Shown here: positions 1 through 8,704 of the stretch, piece by piece
Numbering within the stretch: position 1 is the stretch's first letter
How the letters are laid out: the number at the start of each line of letters is the position of its first letter
IMG/VR virus record: IMGVR_UViG_3300036861_000168
Coordinates: 1 to 43,485 of that record
Length of the DNA: 43,485 bases
From: a virus
Reading direction: 5' to 3' (one strand)
Notes under the pieces: model-generated
Told to the model about the DNA's origin: nothing
Databases searched by the model: none
What the model saw: the letters and a program-made list of their open reading frames with translations, nothing else
Made by a program: the position numbers and the translations under genes

Positions 1-73
1 TGCGCCGGTAGTCGGCCGACGGCTCGTCGTCCGCACGCCGCGGCGGCGGGCTGGGTACGTCCGAGCGCACCAC
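1..73 (-). CDS. Partial unknown gene cut by the left window edge
   Basis: A reading frame with two adjacent GTG start options (bases 73-71 and 70-68) begins three bases after the stop of the 479-aa gene and stays open to the window edge. It would start MVRSDVPSPPPRRADDEP, a Pro/Arg-rich N-terminus. Its position and strand fit the next gene of the leftward structural operon. Only 24 codons are visible, so no function can be given, and the call rests on tight packing alone. Confidence 0.4.
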   Translation of the reverse strand, partial: MVRSDVPSPPPRRADDEPSADYRR

Positions 74-75
74 GT

Positions 76-1515
76 TCAGGGCTGCGCTCCGCGAGTCAGC
101 ATGTCGCGCCCGAAGTTCACGGCGGCACCGGCTCCCGCGCCGACCATCTGGCCGGCCGCTTGGGGGTCCTGCCGCGCGAACTGCATGGCGGCAGCGAGCA
201 CCTGGTCGATCGTCATGGAGTGACCGCCGATGCGGCTATCGGCGAGCTGGCGGACGATGGCGCGGAGCGGGGGCGACATCATCACGTTCGTGAGAGCCTG
301 CGCTCCGAGGATGCCCACGGCTGGGCCGAGGAAGGGCTGGTCGGGAACCAGGGCATGGCCGAGCACGCCGCCGATCAGGCCCCTCTGGATGAAATTCGGG
401 TCCATGCCACCCTTCGCGCCAGCGCCCACTTGTGGAAGTGGGGCGAGTTTGGCGAAGGTCGCTCGGATGTCGTCCAATTCGGATTTGGGCAACCACTTCT
501 GGAGGCGTTCCAGAACCGGCGAGCCTTCCTGCATGACCTTGAGCAGCGCATCTCCACTGACATTCTCATGGCCGCCGACGGTCTTAGTCGCCCGGAAGAC
601 GGCCTCCTGCAACTCCTCGCCCGCCAGATTGCGCTTGAACATCTCCTTGGCTCGCGTGAGGGCCTCAATGCCCGGTCCGCTGCCGCGCTTGGCCGCCTGA
701 TCCAGCGCGTCGATCATGCCGTGATAGAGCGTGCCGAGCGCTTCCTGAGCGGGCCCGCCCTTCCGAGCCACGTAGCCGTAGATAGCTCCGAGCCGCTGCA
801 TGTTCGGCAGGAGTTGCGTGAGTTCCAGATCCCCGGCCGGTCCGAAGCCAGCCGATCCGGGTGGCTTGGCGAGTAGCTCGTAGACCCCGTTCAACCCGCG
901 CTTGATCGCGGCGAGCTGGTAAGACTTCACGATTTCGCTCTCGCCCTGCCCCACGGTCTCCGCCGCCTTGAGGATCGTGTCCTTTGGGATCACCGCACCC
1001 AGGCGTTCGGCCTCTTGGTAGAGCGCCGAGACCGCACCCGGCTTGGCGAGATATTGAAGCGGCACGCCGCGCGCCACCCGCGCCGCCATGTTCTGAACGC
1101 CAGCCTCGACGCCCGGCGTGATCCCCATGCCAAGCGTTCGCACGGCACCGGGGAGTCCCGACAGCGCCCCTGAGAGCGCCACAGCGCCCATACTCGGCTC
1201 GGTGAGCCCGACCTTCTGGTTCAGATACTCGCCCGCCGCGCCGCCTGCCATCGCACCCGTCACCGGATTGGCGATTCCGCCCGTGAAGGGAGCGGCTGCC
1301 GTCCCCGCCATGCCGCCGAGGAGGGTGCCCGCGGTCGGAAGCACTGATTGCTTCGCCATCGTCAGCGCCCGCGAGCCGAGTGACGGCTGCTCGGTCATAG
1401 GATTCAGCGGGGGCTCGCCCTTGAGGCTTGGCATTGGCGTGACGGACCCATCGACTTCCAATCGACCATACTCGCCGGTCAGCGGATCGTGCATGAGGGT
1501 TCCGGGCTGAGGCAT
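76..1515 (-). CDS. Probable internal virion (ejection) protein, 479 aa
   Basis: No family is recognised. Residues 55-105 are Gly/Ala-rich and hydrophobic with glycine-zipper-like spacing (for example LLGGMAGTAAAPFTGG), which suggests membrane insertion. Residues 160-360 are predicted mostly helical and charged, and the last 100 residues return to Gly/Ala-rich hydrophobic sequence. It is last in a run of five large, low-complexity proteins after the tail genes, where short-tailed phages often keep proteins injected with the DNA. The ATG start lies two bases from the stop of the preceding gene. The ejection role is inferred from position and composition only. Confidence 0.7.
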   Translation of the reverse strand: MPQPGTLMHDPLTGEYGRLEVDGSVTPMPSLKGEPPLNPMTEQPSLGSRALTMAKQSVLPTAGTLLGGMAGTAAAPFTGGIANPVTGAMAGGAAGEYLNQKVGLTEPSMGAVALSGALSGLPGAVRTLGMGITPGVEAGVQNMAARVARGVPLQYLAKPGAVSALYQEAERLGAVIPKDTILKAAETVGQGESEIVKSYQLAAIKRGLNGVYELLAKPPGSAGFGPAGDLELTQLLPNMQRLGAIYGYVARKGGPAQEALGTLYHGMIDALDQAAKRGSGPGIEALTRAKEMFKRNLAGEELQEAVFRATKTVGGHENVSGDALLKVMQEGSPVLERLQKWLPKSELDDIRATFAKLAPLPQVGAGAKGGMDPNFIQRGLIGGVLGHALVPDQPFLGPAVGILGAQALTNVMMSPPLRAIVRQLADSRIGGHSMTIDQVLAAAMQFARQDPQAAGQMVGAGAGAAVNFGRDMLTRGAQP

Positions 1516-1517
1516 CG

Positions 1518-3017
1518 CTATGGCCTCGCTGGCTTCCAGCGCGGATCAACCGGCTGGAGTTCCTGAATCTCAAACGGCACTTCCCGGATGATCTTCGCCT
1601 TTACGGCCGCCTTGGCGTCCTCGGTCAGCGCTTCGCGACCTGCCACCGACATGTAGCGCTTGGTCCGCTCATCAAGCACTTGGGCGTACTTTGCCCACTG
1701 GCGCATCTTCGTGACGTACAACTCCGGCTTATCGTTCTCTATGGTCGGGATCTCGCCGAGCAGCCGACGCTCCTCTTGGAGGGAGACCGCCGCGCCGGAC
1801 CGGACCTTGGTCTCGATATTTCGTAATGCGGCCTGAGCGGTGTAGAGGTCCTGGAGTTCCTGCGGGATTGGCCCCTTGCTGATCCCCATGGCGGTCACCA
1901 GGGCTTCGGGGCCACTGAACTGGACGACGCGTCGAACGCCCGACATGCCAGCGAGCGGCGGATTGATGAACGGCTTGACCACCGCAAACTTCTGCGGGTT
2001 GTCGAGGATCGACATGGCCCGCGTCACCGCGCTGTTCTGCTGCTCCACCAGCATGAGATCGGCTGTCTGCTGAGGCGTCACCGGCTGGTTGGCGACCCCC
2101 GCCGCCTGAATGGCGATCCGGTTGGCGATGGCGCGGTCAGCCGCCTTGTCTCGGTACTCCTGCGGCAGATCAATGTAGCGGTGGCCCTTCTTGCCGTCCG
2201 GTCCGACGATTTGGAGCGCCGCCGTGGCCACATCCTCACCGACGCCGGAGATCCTCACGTCCTTGAGGATCAGTTCCTTTTCGGCTTCCTGAACCTTGAG
2301 CGCATCGAGCCGCAACTCATCCGGGCTCTTGCCGGTCAGGATTCGTGTCAGCTTCGGATCATTGTTCTGCAGCGCGGTCGCCAGCGCCGTCACCAACGGC
2401 AGGGGGCGGTCCTGATTCTGGGCCACCTGCTCGGGCGGCACATTGGCGAGCAGCAGCGTGGCCGTGCGCTTCATCGAGTCCTGATCGAAGGGCTTGTCCA
2501 CGAAGGACTCGGCAAAGCCGGGCGGCACGGTCGCCCCCTTCTTGCTGGCCAGTGCGGCCATTGTCGTTCCGGCGAATAGACGGGACTGTGCGGACGGGAG
2601 CCCAGCCGCCTCCTTGGCAATCGTGAGGAGCGCGGTATCCCGCTTCTCTTCCTCGTTCACCTTCTGGTTCAGGGCCTCTCGCTCCTCCCGCTTCTTTTCC
2701 AGCTCGATCCGCTGGGCGGCCTGCGCCATGTTGGCCAGCGCGATCTGCCGCCCGAGGAGTTGCTCCCGCTGCTTCATCTCCTGCTCGATGATCGGATTGG
2801 CCTGCCCCTTGGTGCCGGCTGCGAAGCCCACGAGCATCCGCGCGATGTCTTGAAAGGGATTGGACACCTCCGGCACCGGCAGCGTGTTGTAGATGGCCCC
2901 GAGATTCCCAGTACCACCCGCAAGCCCCGCGAATGCCGCTGGCAAGCCTGGAGTCGTTGGCAGTGACGAGTAGGGGATGAGCGCTCCCGCGCCGGTCGGC
3001 AGATCGTAGTCGGCCAT
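1518..3017 (-). CDS. Probable internal virion protein with coiled coil, 499 aa
   Basis: No family is recognised. The first 80 residues are Pro/Gly-rich. Residues about 80-135 form a strongly charged segment (EMKQREQLLGRQI, then RIELEKKREEREALNQ) typical of a long coiled coil, and the rest is mostly helical. The start ATG overlaps the previous stop (TGATG). In this location such a protein could be a structural or ejected helical protein, loosely comparable to internal core proteins of podoviruses, but there is no sequence signature to prove it. It is too short and wrongly placed for a tape measure protein. Confidence 0.7.
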   Translation of the reverse strand: MADYDLPTGAGALIPYSSLPTTPGLPAAFAGLAGGTGNLGAIYNTLPVPEVSNPFQDIARMLVGFAAGTKGQANPIIEQEMKQREQLLGRQIALANMAQAAQRIELEKKREEREALNQKVNEEEKRDTALLTIAKEAAGLPSAQSRLFAGTTMAALASKKGATVPPGFAESFVDKPFDQDSMKRTATLLLANVPPEQVAQNQDRPLPLVTALATALQNNDPKLTRILTGKSPDELRLDALKVQEAEKELILKDVRISGVGEDVATAALQIVGPDGKKGHRYIDLPQEYRDKAADRAIANRIAIQAAGVANQPVTPQQTADLMLVEQQNSAVTRAMSILDNPQKFAVVKPFINPPLAGMSGVRRVVQFSGPEALVTAMGISKGPIPQELQDLYTAQAALRNIETKVRSGAAVSLQEERRLLGEIPTIENDKPELYVTKMRQWAKYAQVLDERTKRYMSVAGREALTEDAKAAVKAKIIREVPFEIQELQPVDPRWKPARP

Positions 3018-4303
3018 CAGCTGACTCCATAGGGATTGGGCTGGCTCATCCGCCCGATCCCCCCGAAGAGCCCGCCGACACCGCCGAGGAGCGAGGCCGT
3101 CGGCCCGAAGGCGTCCAGCAGCGACGGGCCGGGCGCGATTTGCGTGGTCTGGCTATTCGTGCCGCGGCCGGCGTTCATCGCGTTGTAGAGGCTGATCGGG
3201 GCCTGCGTCCGCATGGCGATTGGCGTGTTGTAGGCTCCCGCGATGCCCTGGAAGTTCTGCGAGCTCGCGAGGTTCTGGTTGAACGGGAACTGACCGAGCT
3301 GCGCGGCCTGGAGCGGGAGAGACTGGGCGAGCTGAATCTCCTGCGCCGCCCGCTGGCCAGCAAGGGTGCCACGCTGCCGGACCGCTTCCGCGAGAGCGGG
3401 CGCGAGGAGAGCCTGGCCCGGTCCCTGACGGAGTGTGTCGCCCACGCCGCCTTCCCAGCCCTGCTGGTTCATCCGGTCGCGCACCTGGGAGATGTAGTTG
3501 TCCAGCCCCCGTTCGATGTCGATGTTCCGTCCCTGATAAATCTGGTCGAGACGAGACTGGAGCATCGGGTCACCCAAGGCCGGCAAGCCCCCCATCGCCA
3601 TCCCGTAGGCGTTCTGGGAGAGCATCGCGTTCAGGTACGGGTCCGGCATCGCGGCGGTGTTCGGCAGATTGGCGAGCTGGCCCGCCTGAAGATCCATCAG
3701 CCCGTAGGGACCAGTGTTTTCGCCGATCCCTTGGCCGGTGAGCCCGAGGAGACCGCCGCCACCCCCATAGCCCGCCCCCTGCTGGCCGCCGTAGCCACCG
3801 AGGAGCGCCTGCATCTCGGGCGTCATGCCACCGGGCTGACTCGTGGTGGTCGAGGTGGTGCTTCGCCCCTTGCTGTCCCCGCCGAACTGATTGATGAGCC
3901 CAGCCGCGCCGATCCCGAGGGTGCCGGCGGCGAGGGCGGCTGCGCCACCCTTCATCAGGAAGCCGAAGGGGTCTTTCTCCCACGCGGCCTTGAGAGCATC
4001 AAGCATGCCGGGCTGCATGGGCGGCGTTCCCGTGTTGCCGTAGCCAGTGAACGGGCCCTGACCTGGCGTGACCGGCGTGCCCGGCACGCCGCTACTGGCC
4101 GCGTACTCCTGATAAGCCGCCGGGTCGATCTGCATGGCTTGATCCGGCGTGACCCACTGGCCCGTCATCGTGTCGTAGAGCATGTCCGTCCCTGCGCCGA
4201 TGTCGAAGCCGGCGTAGGGGTCGAACATGAACGGGTCGAAGCTGAAGTCGGTGGGCATCAGCCCCGCGTCGCCGTAGTCGAACGACTCGATCCCGAACGG
4301 CAT
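3017..4303 (-). CDS. Probable internal virion protein, 428 aa
   Basis: Unrecognised. The N-terminus is acidic/aromatic (FDYGDAGLMPTDFSFDPFMF). Residues about 118-145 form a hydrophobic membrane-like segment (GGAAALAAGTLGIGAAGLI), followed by a Gly-rich linker and a Gln/Leu-rich helical C-terminal half. A strong ribosome binding site (AGGAGG, seven bases before the ATG) precedes it, the strongest among these five genes. The mix of one membrane segment and low complexity matches the neighbouring candidates for ejection proteins; this is inference from composition and order. Confidence 0.7.
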   Translation of the reverse strand: MPFGIESFDYGDAGLMPTDFSFDPFMFDPYAGFDIGAGTDMLYDTMTGQWVTPDQAMQIDPAAYQEYAASSGVPGTPVTPGQGPFTGYGNTGTPPMQPGMLDALKAAWEKDPFGFLMKGGAAALAAGTLGIGAAGLINQFGGDSKGRSTTSTTTSQPGGMTPEMQALLGGYGGQQGAGYGGGGGLLGLTGQGIGENTGPYGLMDLQAGQLANLPNTAAMPDPYLNAMLSQNAYGMAMGGLPALGDPMLQSRLDQIYQGRNIDIERGLDNYISQVRDRMNQQGWEGGVGDTLRQGPGQALLAPALAEAVRQRGTLAGQRAAQEIQLAQSLPLQAAQLGQFPFNQNLASSQNFQGIAGAYNTPIAMRTQAPISLYNAMNAGRGTNSQTTQIAPGPSLLDAFGPTASLLGGVGGLFGGIGRMSQPNPYGVS

Positions 4304-4313
4304 TGAGTGCCTC

Positions 4314-5624
4314 CTATGGCCCGTTGACGCCCGGTGGCGGAATCATGAGCGTGGCCGTATCGCGCGGGCTCGGATACCGCTGGGCCGCGTACTGCTGGGC
4401 GAGCGCCGCCATCTCAGGACTCACCGCCTGGGTCGGGATGCTAGCGAACATCTGACCGAGCGGCGTCGCCCCGAAGTTCGGGATGTTGGCCCCCAATTGC
4501 CCACGGAGCCATTCGGTCATGTTGCCCGGTCCGATGCCCGAGGTATCGAGCCCAAGGCTGTACACGTCGAGCGGCTGGTTCGTGCGCGGATCGATTGGGT
4601 GGGCCGCCCCCGTGGTGCCCCCGATCAGTTGATTCAGTGTCTCCCGCGGATCCCGCATCGCGGTTCGCCACAGGAGATCCGGCTGGCCGGGATTCGCGCC
4701 CTGACCCTGAACGCCCGGCGGCAGGAGTTGGCCCGTGCGGGCGGCCTGATCCATGGCCTGCACCCACCCGAGCATCGTGTCCGTGTAGGCGGGGCGGAAC
4801 AGCGCTTCGGCCTGGCTCGTATCCGCCGGCTTCGTCTTGCTCTTGGCTCCGCCCTGACCACGCGTGGCGATGAACTGCTGAATGGCTGGAGCTCCGGTCA
4901 ACCCGGTCTCCAGCGTGCCCAGCGCTCCCCGGAGTTGCGTTGGATCGGTCGGAAGGTTCCGCGCCACCTCGGCCGCCTGGAGGAATCGCGGCATGTTCTC
5001 CGCGTAGCCGCGCCTGATCTGGCCCGATTCGATAGTCTGCTTCTTCACCTTCTGGGCGTCTTTGTGCATCCTGTTCATGAAGCCTAGGGATCCGACCGCA
5101 AGGAGGGGGGCGAAGGTCGCGCCGAGCCCGGCCAGCGTGCCACCTAAGCCCATCGCCGCAGCACCGGAGCCCGCTGCGCCGGCCGCGCCCGCAGCCCCCG
5201 CCGAGGCTCCTCCGGCCGCCGGAAAGAATGAGCCGCCGAGCGCGCCGAGACTGGCCCCGACCGCCCCGGAGCCTGCACTTAGCCCTCCCGCCCAGAAGGG
5301 AATCCCCGCCCCGCCAACCAGCCCATTCAGCCAAGGGGCGGCGGTGGAGGCCATGTTGGAGAGCCCGGAAGCCGCGGAGAACGGATTGCCGCTGGCAACT
5401 CCACTGGCGAGGCCCAATGGCCCCCCCGCGGCTTCGAGCCCCGCCCCGACACCAGGAAAGCCGACGAAGCGCGACCCCATGCCCGCGACCCCAGCCCCAG
5501 TCTTGGCGAGGCCGAGGAACGCGGTCGGATCGAAGCCGTCGCCGGCCCCACCAGATGCATCCGGCAGCGGGCCTACAGGGGCTCCTGTGGGCAGTTGGGC
5601 GGCCGAGATGAAGCGGGGTGGCAT
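4314..5624 (-). CDS. Probable internal virion protein, Gly/Ala-rich, 436 aa
   Basis: Unrecognised. Residues 25-190 are very rich in Gly, Ala and Ser with long hydrophobic runs (GLGGTLAGLGATFAPLLAVG), ending at a basic stretch (HKDAQKVKK). The C-terminal 240 residues are soluble-looking and helical. The start overlaps the preceding stop as TAATG. A large hydrophobic glycine-rich domain fused to a soluble domain is what one expects of a protein that crosses membranes during DNA ejection, but no homologue is identified from sequence alone. Confidence 0.7.
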   Translation of the reverse strand: MPPRFISAAQLPTGAPVGPLPDASGGAGDGFDPTAFLGLAKTGAGVAGMGSRFVGFPGVGAGLEAAGGPLGLASGVASGNPFSAASGLSNMASTAAPWLNGLVGGAGIPFWAGGLSAGSGAVGASLGALGGSFFPAAGGASAGAAGAAGAAGSGAAAMGLGGTLAGLGATFAPLLAVGSLGFMNRMHKDAQKVKKQTIESGQIRRGYAENMPRFLQAAEVARNLPTDPTQLRGALGTLETGLTGAPAIQQFIATRGQGGAKSKTKPADTSQAEALFRPAYTDTMLGWVQAMDQAARTGQLLPPGVQGQGANPGQPDLLWRTAMRDPRETLNQLIGGTTGAAHPIDPRTNQPLDVYSLGLDTSGIGPGNMTEWLRGQLGANIPNFGATPLGQMFASIPTQAVSPEMAALAQQYAAQRYPSPRDTATLMIPPPGVNGP

Positions 5625-6601
5625 TACGTCATCGCACCTATTTCAGGGCCGAGTTGCTCTGGACGATTGGCATAAAAAGCGCCGGGCAAATTCATGCCCC
5701 CGGCACTTTGCTGGAGAGGGAGCCCTGCCCCCCCTGTTCCGCCCAGCATTCCCCGCTGTTGAAGGAACGCGAGCGCCTGGGGCTGGCTATAACCCGCTTG
5801 GGACAGTTGGCTATTGATCGCCCCTGACTGGACCATCGGGGCCAGGGATCGCATCGCCCACGGATCACCGGCCGCGCCCATACGGATCATGTCAGCCGTG
5901 GTGAACGGGTTGCCGGTCAAATTGCCCATCGCGGCCTGCATCTCAGGCGTGATCCCGCCGCCGGCACTCAGCGCGGCCTGACGGAAATTCGCGAGATCAG
6001 TCGGCAGCGTGCCCATCGACTGGGACCGCTCGAAGTTCTGCTGGAGGTTTGGATTGCTCGCCACCTGCTGCCACTGGGCCATCGTGCCGGGGTTGCTGGG
6101 GCCGGTCGGCAGTTGCGGTGTGGCACGTGGAACACCGCCCGGCTGCTGGGCCATCCCGCCGGTCGGCGCGCTGACGCCTCCGAGCCCTCCGTTCTGGCCG
6201 CCGGGAATCAGCCCTTGCTGATTCAGCCCGCCCGGACTCGTCGGCATCCACGGGTTGAAGCCGCCGCCGTGGTACGCGCTCTGCCCCTGCATCCACGGCG
6301 GGCGCTGCATTCCCATTCCGAACGGCATCGGCATCCCGCCGAATCCGCCCATGCCCATGAACGGGAAGCCCATCATGCCGGGGTAGCCGCCCATCCCCAT
6401 CTGCTGGCGCATCTGCGGGAACATGCCGCCGCCCTGCATTCCGCCACCCGCCCCGTAGGTCGTCGGGAGGTTGAAGCGCGGCTGCATCTGCATGGGCATC
6501 TGCCCACCCATGAAGTTCGGGATGTACCCGCCCTGCGGCGGCATCCAGTTCTGCCCGTTGCCGAGGCCGAGCATCTGCGGAGTGATCATCGGGTAGGGCA
6601 T
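5624..6601 (-). CDS. Met/Gly/Pro/Gln-rich low-complexity virion protein, 325 aa
   Basis: Unrecognised. The first 115 residues are extraordinarily rich in Met, Gly, Pro and Gln (for example MGMGGYPGMMGFPFMGMGG), with very few charged residues; the remainder is Gln/Gly-rich and mildly helical. An AGGTGA ribosome binding site precedes the ATG. It belongs to the block of five ejection-type proteins. The Met-rich domain could be flexible or could bind metal, but nothing shows this directly. Confidence 0.7.
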   Translation of the reverse strand: MPYPMITPQMLGLGNGQNWMPPQGGYIPNFMGGQMPMQMQPRFNLPTTYGAGGGMQGGGMFPQMRQQMGMGGYPGMMGFPFMGMGGFGGMPMPFGMGMQRPPWMQGQSAYHGGGFNPWMPTSPGGLNQQGLIPGGQNGGLGGVSAPTGGMAQQPGGVPRATPQLPTGPSNPGTMAQWQQVASNPNLQQNFERSQSMGTLPTDLANFRQAALSAGGGITPEMQAAMGNLTGNPFTTADMIRMGAAGDPWAMRSLAPMVQSGAINSQLSQAGYSQPQALAFLQQRGMLGGTGGAGLPLQQSAGGMNLPGAFYANRPEQLGPEIGAMT

Positions 6602-6610
6602 GGCGTCACC

Positions 6611-7291
6611 TCATGCGGCGAAGGCGTAGGAGAATCTTGCTGCTGCGGCACCGCCGGGCGGGGTCGCATAAGCCACCTGTCGGAGGGTGAAACGGTATTG
6701 AATGGGCGGACCGTCGGTGAGTTTCGCACTGGCCGGAAAGAAGGCGTTCCAGTCGGGCACGTCCATGCTGAATGTCACGGTGTTGGTGCTGGACACTGCG
6801 GCGGCGATAGGGGCTCCGGCTCCTGTTCCCGTTGCCCAGCAGAGATCGTTCCCCGTTGGGCGCGTCACTGTCGGCGGGATGGCACCTTCTGCCGGCCATG
6901 TGAATGTCGGGGGCGGATTGTTCCCCGGGAGGAATGGATCTACATCGAAATCGAGCTGATCCCCCGCATTGGAGACCACAAACGCCGAGCCCGTATCAAA
7001 GCCAAGCCGGAACCGGAAGGCATTCCAATAGAGCGTTGCACCATTGGTGATATCGTCAGCGAAGTAGTATTCCGTGACGCCGCCTGAATCCTCCACATCG
7101 AACGTGATGTCCACCGCCCCGGTATGCTCACTGACGAAATCGGTCACGGCCGTGATCGTGGTCACCAGATTGGAGTTGTTTGTGGCGATGAGCGCCTCGT
7201 CATTGTTGACGATGGCCGAGGCGATGGGGAGATTCGAGGATGTGACCGTCCCTTGGCCTGCGCTGGAGCCGACCGCGATGATCTTGCCCAT
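6611..7291 (-). CDS. Virion-associated protein of unknown function, 226 aa
   Basis: The chosen start is the ATG of MGKIIAVGSSAG, which overlaps the upstream stop as TAATG, rather than an earlier in-frame codon. The sequence is rich in beta-forming residues, Thr, Ser and Asn with few charges (TSSNLPIASAIVNNDE; TVTFSMDVPDWNAFF), typical of phage tail, fibre or decoration proteins. It follows the fibre-like genes and precedes the ejection-type block, so a tail or fibre accessory role is likely. No specific domain is recognised. Confidence 0.65.
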   Translation of the reverse strand: MGKIIAVGSSAGQGTVTSSNLPIASAIVNNDEALIATNNSNLVTTITAVTDFVSEHTGAVDITFDVEDSGGVTEYYFADDITNGATLYWNAFRFRLGFDTGSAFVVSNAGDQLDFDVDPFLPGNNPPPTFTWPAEGAIPPTVTRPTGNDLCWATGTGAGAPIAAAVSSTNTVTFSMDVPDWNAFFPASAKLTDGPPIQYRFTLRQVAYATPPGGAAAARFSYAFAA

Positions 7292-7464
7292 TAGACTGCG
7301 CACGCCTCGTGATAGCGATAGTGGCTGTTCTCAAGAATCGCCAGCACCAGATCGGATTCGGACGTGATTGGCTGAGTACAGCGCGAGCATGGACAGGGAA
7401 ACGAGACCGGCCCATGATAGGGCACGTCCACCGCTCGCGCTACTGCTGCACTGATCGTCTTCAC
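7291..7464 (-). CDS. Small Cys-containing protein, 57 aa, GTG start
   Basis: A short gene between the 213-aa and 226-aa genes. Its GTG start overlaps the upstream TGA (GTGA) and its TAA overlaps the next ATG (TAATG), so it is coupled on both sides. The product carries a CPCSRC cluster at about residues 24-29 and another Cys near the C-terminus (HEACAV), which may bind zinc. The two overlaps make this a convincing gene despite its size. Function unknown. Confidence 0.65.
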   Translation of the reverse strand: MKTISAAVARAVDVPYHGPVSFPCPCSRCTQPITSESDLVLAILENSHYRYHEACAV

Positions 7465-8102
7465 GTCTTCGTCGCCTTGAGCGTCAGCGTGAGCTGCTTA
7501 CACGTCGTCACGGATTGCAAGCTCGCCACGAAGATGTCGCCGGCTGCGAAGCTGGTGGTCCAGCCAGTGAGTGTCGTATCCTGATTCTCCCGCGCCGATG
7601 ACAGGAGCGGCGTGGCCGACGCGGTAATGCTGTCGCTGGAGCTGCTGTTGAGAAAACCCGCGTAGGTGCTCTTTCGCACGCTGACGACGGCGGACCCGGT
7701 AGCATCGGCGACCAGCGTCCACTTCGAGAGTGTGCCGCCGAAATCGACCGGCAGCGCAATAGTCGTATGCTGGCTGGGGGCGGTCACGGCGTCTCCCAGC
7801 ACGAAATAGAGATTCGTGACGCGCGCCACACTGTCGGTCGCCGAGCCCCATGAGGTCACGCCGGCACCATCGGTCACGAGGGCCTGGCCCGAGGTGCCAT
7901 CCTGCGAGGGCATCTGGTACACCGGCCCGGAAGCGGTCGCGGGAGCGCCCCAGCCCACAGAGCCTGACGCACCGAAGAACTCGATCGAGCCCGGATTGAC
8001 GCGGTTGCCCACCTGCATGAAGCCCGTGGCTCCGGGCGTGTCGGCGCGCCCCACGCCGACGCAGCTCTGGACGCGGAACCACTGCTCGACCAGTTCGGCC
8101 AT
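7461..8102 (-). CDS. Fibre-like protein with C-terminal beta-sandwich domain, 213 aa
   Basis: The middle has the motif GTSGQALVTDGAGVTSWGS, a common fibre linker in phages. The C-terminal half (TLSKWTLVADATGSAVV, TLTGWTTSFAAGDIF, LTLTLKATKT) matches a beta-sandwich domain found at the ends of many phage fibre-like or receptor-binding proteins. It probably sits on the virion surface and touches host polysaccharide, though the ligand is unknown. The N-terminus is short and may bind the neighbouring 200-aa protein or the tail. Its start overlaps the preceding stop (TGATG). Confidence 0.75.
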   Translation of the reverse strand: MAELVEQWFRVQSCVGVGRADTPGATGFMQVGNRVNPGSIEFFGASGSVGWGAPATASGPVYQMPSQDGTSGQALVTDGAGVTSWGSATDSVARVTNLYFVLGDAVTAPSQHTTIALPVDFGGTLSKWTLVADATGSAVVSVRKSTYAGFLNSSSSDSITASATPLLSSARENQDTTLTGWTTSFAAGDIFVASLQSVTTCKQLTLTLKATKT

Positions 8103-8704
8103 CAGGCATACGAGATGACGGCCACGCGGAGCGTGCCGGAACCGACGTTCACTGCCGCTGCCGTGCCGTTGTAGAGACTCACCGTCACCGTGCCGGAACT
8201 GGAGACGTAGCCCGAAAGGATCATCGAGGCCATCGTCACGGCGGTATGGCTACAGACCACCATGTCGCCTAATGCGGCTCCAGTGACCGCGATCGTCGTG
8301 CTGATCGTGCTGCTGGCATTCTGAGCGGGCCAGACCGCCGAGCCGGTGGTCGTGACGATGCGCGGCCCGAGACCGAATGATCCGGGCGACGTGGCGATGG
8401 GCAACTGATTCGTGGTGCTCCCGTAGAGCGCCGGGATCATCCGAATCTGCGCGCCGTCGTCCAGCATGAGTTGCTTGGTCGAGGAGTCCCAGAACAGCCG
8501 CCCGGCTTGTGATGCGCTCGGCGTGGCCGTCCCGTTCTCCACCCGCATGTTCGTCAACTGCTTGTTATTGACATCGAAATTGCCGGTCAGCGGGGAGACC
8601 AGTGACAGGCCGTTGTTGTAGATATTGTCGAACTCGGTGATGAAGTGCGTCGTGTGGAGGATCGTGTCGCCCGCACTCGGCGTCGCCAGCCGGACCAGTG
8701 CCAT
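8102..8704 (-). CDS. Tail fibre or appendage protein, 200 aa
   Basis: The N-terminal 45 residues (TPSAGDTILHTTHFITEFDN) look like a virion-attachment segment. Next comes a fibre motif (GRLFWDSSTKQLMLDDGAQI) in which a printed value is set against a beta strand, common in phage fibres. The C-terminal 90 residues are Ser/Thr/Val-rich beta sequence. The gene begins directly after the stop of the beta-propeller-like tail protein gene and precedes another fibre gene, so it probably links or extends the tail appendage. Confidence 0.7.
   Translation of the reverse strand: MALVRLATPSAGDTILHTTHFITEFDNIYNNGLSLVSPLTGNFDVNNKQLTNMRVENGTATPSASQAGRLFWDSSTKQLMLDDGAQIRMIPALYGSTTNQLPIATSPGSFGLGPRIVTTTGSAVWPAQNASSTISTTIAVTGAALGDMVVCSHTAVTMASMILSGYVSSSGTVTVSLYNGTAAAVNVGSGTLRVAVISYA

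Noticed and set aside
3140-4306. 388-codon plus-strand frame opposite a virion gene
   Set aside because: Mirror of the 428-aa gene; Arg/His-rich, no start signal. Many similar shadows exist opposite the GC-rich minus-strand genes, including one of 473 codons opposite the portal.
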